A DNA stretch of 64,000 bases, from assembly GCA_028382005.1 (NCBI GenBank), contig JAOESH010000001.1, positions 224,798 through 288,797 of the forward strand. Reading direction: 5' to 3'. The position numbers and the translations under genes are program-made. Source of the DNA: Pseudomonadota bacterium (GTDB lineage: Bacteria; Pseudomonadota; Alphaproteobacteria; Puniceispirillales; Marisalimonadaceae). The notes below the pieces were generated by a model. That model worked only from the letters and a program-made list of their open reading frames with translations. It had not been told where the DNA came from and made no database searches. Positions within the stretch are counted from its first letter, which is position 1. Every line of letters starts with the position of its first letter. Shown piece after piece: positions 62,639 through 64,000 of this stretch.

Positions 62639-63559
62639 ATGAAAAATAAAAGTATCTTTCTTAATAACAGAACCATTTTAAAAATATCAGGTTCTAATTA
62701 TTTAAATTTTTTAAATAAAATTTTAACCTCTGATATTACTAAACTTAAATCAAAGGAGGTTATACCTTGTGCATTGTTAACTCCACAAGGTCGTATTTTA
62801 TTTGATCTGTTAATTAGCCTAGGCCCTGTGCAAAAGATTAGCGATTTAGGATGTGTTTTAATTGAATGTGACTTTGTCCAAGCAGACAATTTATTTAAAA
62901 AAATTAATATGTATAACTTGAGAAAAGAAGTTTTAATTGAACAAACTAATTATAAAGTATTTGTAACAGATCATCCTAAAGATTATCCCTCCTCATTAAT
63001 TGATAAAAGATTTTTTGAAATAAGCATAGGCCGGATTTATAGTACTTCAAAAGTTGAAAATATAGATTTAGAAATTCATTCAATTAATCAAGAGAATGTA
63101 AACTGGTATGATTTATTAAGGTATAAAAACTGTATTCCTGAAGGACCAAAAGAAATTATATCTAACGTTTCTCTACCCTTAGAAATAAATCTAGATTTAT
63201 TAGGTGGAATTAGTTTTGAAAAAGGTTGTTTTATTGGCCAGGAGGTTAATGCAAGAGTTAAATGGAAAGGTCTAGTTAAAAAAAAATATGTTCCTATTGT
63301 ATTGAAAAATAAAGATGTCTCGACAATAAGATTAAAAGAGCCTGGCAAAAATGGTATCTATTTAAATAATGCTGAAATTGGTCAGGTTATCTCAATAACT
63401 TATGATCAAATTGATAATAAATATCATGGCATTGCAATAATAAAATTAAATAATCTATATAACTTTGAAGAAAATGCGTCTCTTGAATGTGACTTTGAAG
63501 AATCAAAGATTAATATTAAATTTCCACAATACCTGCTTCCACTACCTCGCAAACCATAA
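62639..63559 (+). CDS. ygfZ: YgfZ/GcvT-like folate-binding protein
   Basis: 306-residue protein with the KGCFIGQEVNARVKWKG signature (about residue 199-215, cysteine essential in E. coli YgfZ). It helps build or repair iron-sulfur enzymes, together with folate. LLTPQGRILFDLLISLG is the N-terminal match. 9 bases downstream of leuA, likely same transcript. Confidence 0.88.
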   Translation: MKNKSIFLNNRTILKISGSNYLNFLNKILTSDITKLKSKEVIPCALLTPQGRILFDLLISLGPVQKISDLGCVLIECDFVQADNLFKKINMYNLRKEVLIEQTNYKVFVTDHPKDYPSSLIDKRFFEISIGRIYSTSKVENIDLEIHSINQENVNWYDLLRYKNCIPEGPKEIISNVSLPLEINLDLLGGISFEKGCFIGQEVNARVKWKGLVKKKYVPIVLKNKDVSTIRLKEPGKNGIYLNNAEIGQVISITYDQIDNKYHGIAIIKLNNLYNFEENASLECDFEESKINIKFPQYLLPLPRKP

Positions 63560-63712
63560 ACTTCTTAGATTGACAAATTTACGGTTTCAAATTAATTATT
63601 AATTTTATTCACTTAATTCAAAATATTATTATATAAAACATCATTTATGTTATCATATTAATAATATAGTTTAAGTCAAAAATTTTGATTAAATTTGCAG
63701 GAGTTATATAAA

Positions 63713-64000
63713 ATGTCATCACTTCTAATGCCAAAAGCAACTGCTGTATGGTTAATAGACAATACTGCGTTAACATTTGAACAAATTGCACAGTTTTGTA
63801 ATCTTCACTTGCTTGAAGTACAAGCGATTGCAGATGGAGACGTAGGTCAAGGAATTCTTGGATTTGATCCAATATTAAATGGACAATTAACACAAGAAGT
63901 TATAGATAAATGTTGTAGTGACACCAGTCTTTTTTTAACAAAATCCTATTCTTCACTTCCAGATTCAAAGACTAGGTCAAAAGGACCCAAATATATACCA
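63713..64000 (+). CDS. trcR: TrcR/DUF1013 cell-cycle regulator (5' part only)
   Basis: First 96 residues of the TrcR family: SSLLMPKATAVWLIDNTALT then EQIAQFCNLHLLEVQAIADG, a helix-turn-helix-like block, continuing to the window edge. In Caulobacter TrcR is a CtrA-network-linked regulator that binds chromatin and RNA polymerase; the family is restricted to Alphaproteobacteria, so this gene also marks the lineage. ATG at 63713 after a CAGGAG site. Confidence 0.9.
   Translation, partial: MSSLLMPKATAVWLIDNTALTFEQIAQFCNLHLLEVQAIADGDVGQGILGFDPILNGQLTQEVIDKCCSDTSLFLTKSYSSLPDSKTRSKGPKYIP

Noticed and set aside
1-64000. CRISPR arrays, rRNA genes, complete transposase genes
   Set aside because: No regularly spaced repeats of that kind, no rRNA-like stretches, and no transposase or integrase motifs were found on either strand.

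Overview
The window is an AT-rich chromosomal segment from an alphaproteobacterium, most likely a free-living marine one. Lineage evidence: a 3'-truncated TrcR/DUF1013 gene at the right edge, and the DUF3305, DUF3306, DUF6352, DUF6505, DUF6494 and DUF5076 families around a formate dehydrogenase, all of which I know mainly from Alphaproteobacteria. Two TRAP transporters, short intergenic spaces and frequent TTG/GTG starts fit a streamlined marine genome. Nothing was searched; family names come from reading motifs.

Layout. 1-2089: tungstate-type ABC transporter (tupC partial, tupB, tupA) in divergent arrangement around a perfect 20-nt dyad. 2086-10633: an Lrp/AsnC regulator, then a sugar-acid catabolic locus (SDR and zinc dehydrogenases, TRAP transporter, SMP-30 lactonase, mutarotase-like epimerase, enolase-superfamily dehydratase). 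10760-16024: molybdenum/tungsten regulation and cofactor genes (HTH-PBP regulator, ModE-like regulator, fdhD, mobA-mobB fusion, moeA). 16026-31636: a large membrane-bound, Tat-exported formate dehydrogenase locus with its structural subunits, a WD40-cytochrome c fusion, a TorD-like chaperone, a polyferredoxin and a block of poorly characterised conserved genes including an Mrp ATPase and a ligase-fold protein. The transporter, the cofactor genes and the enzyme form one functional unit: metal uptake, cofactor building, sulfuration, maturation and electron transfer from formate to the respiratory chain.

31775-47698 holds an amidase, an acyltransferase, a phytanoyl-CoA-type dioxygenase, a Sel1-repeat protein, two EamA exporters, yaaA and recQ, plus an unusual run in which a TRAP transporter is packed against pyrK, pyrD and an M20 amidohydrolase, with pyrE nearby. 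This suggests uptake of a pyrimidine-pathway compound.

47766-58303 looks like a genomic island at the 3' end of tRNA-Ser(GGA). A 12-nt copy of the tRNA end sits just upstream of recQ, paired 9-mers resembling integrase arm sites lie inside both ends, and one arm repeat recurs inside. The interior has phage/satellite debris, GGGACA/TGTCCC iterons, HGGxSTG and membrane ORFs, then cargo: an epimerase, a dienelactone-hydrolase-like enzyme, a core methionine synthase, an ATP-grasp enzyme and a sulfonate-type ABC transporter. A structured repeat of about 110 bp occurs three times, all within the island. No integrase gene was seen.

58503-64000 returns to core genes: a small membrane protein, lepA, leuA behind a leucine-containing leader ORF, a YgfZ-family protein and the start of trcR.
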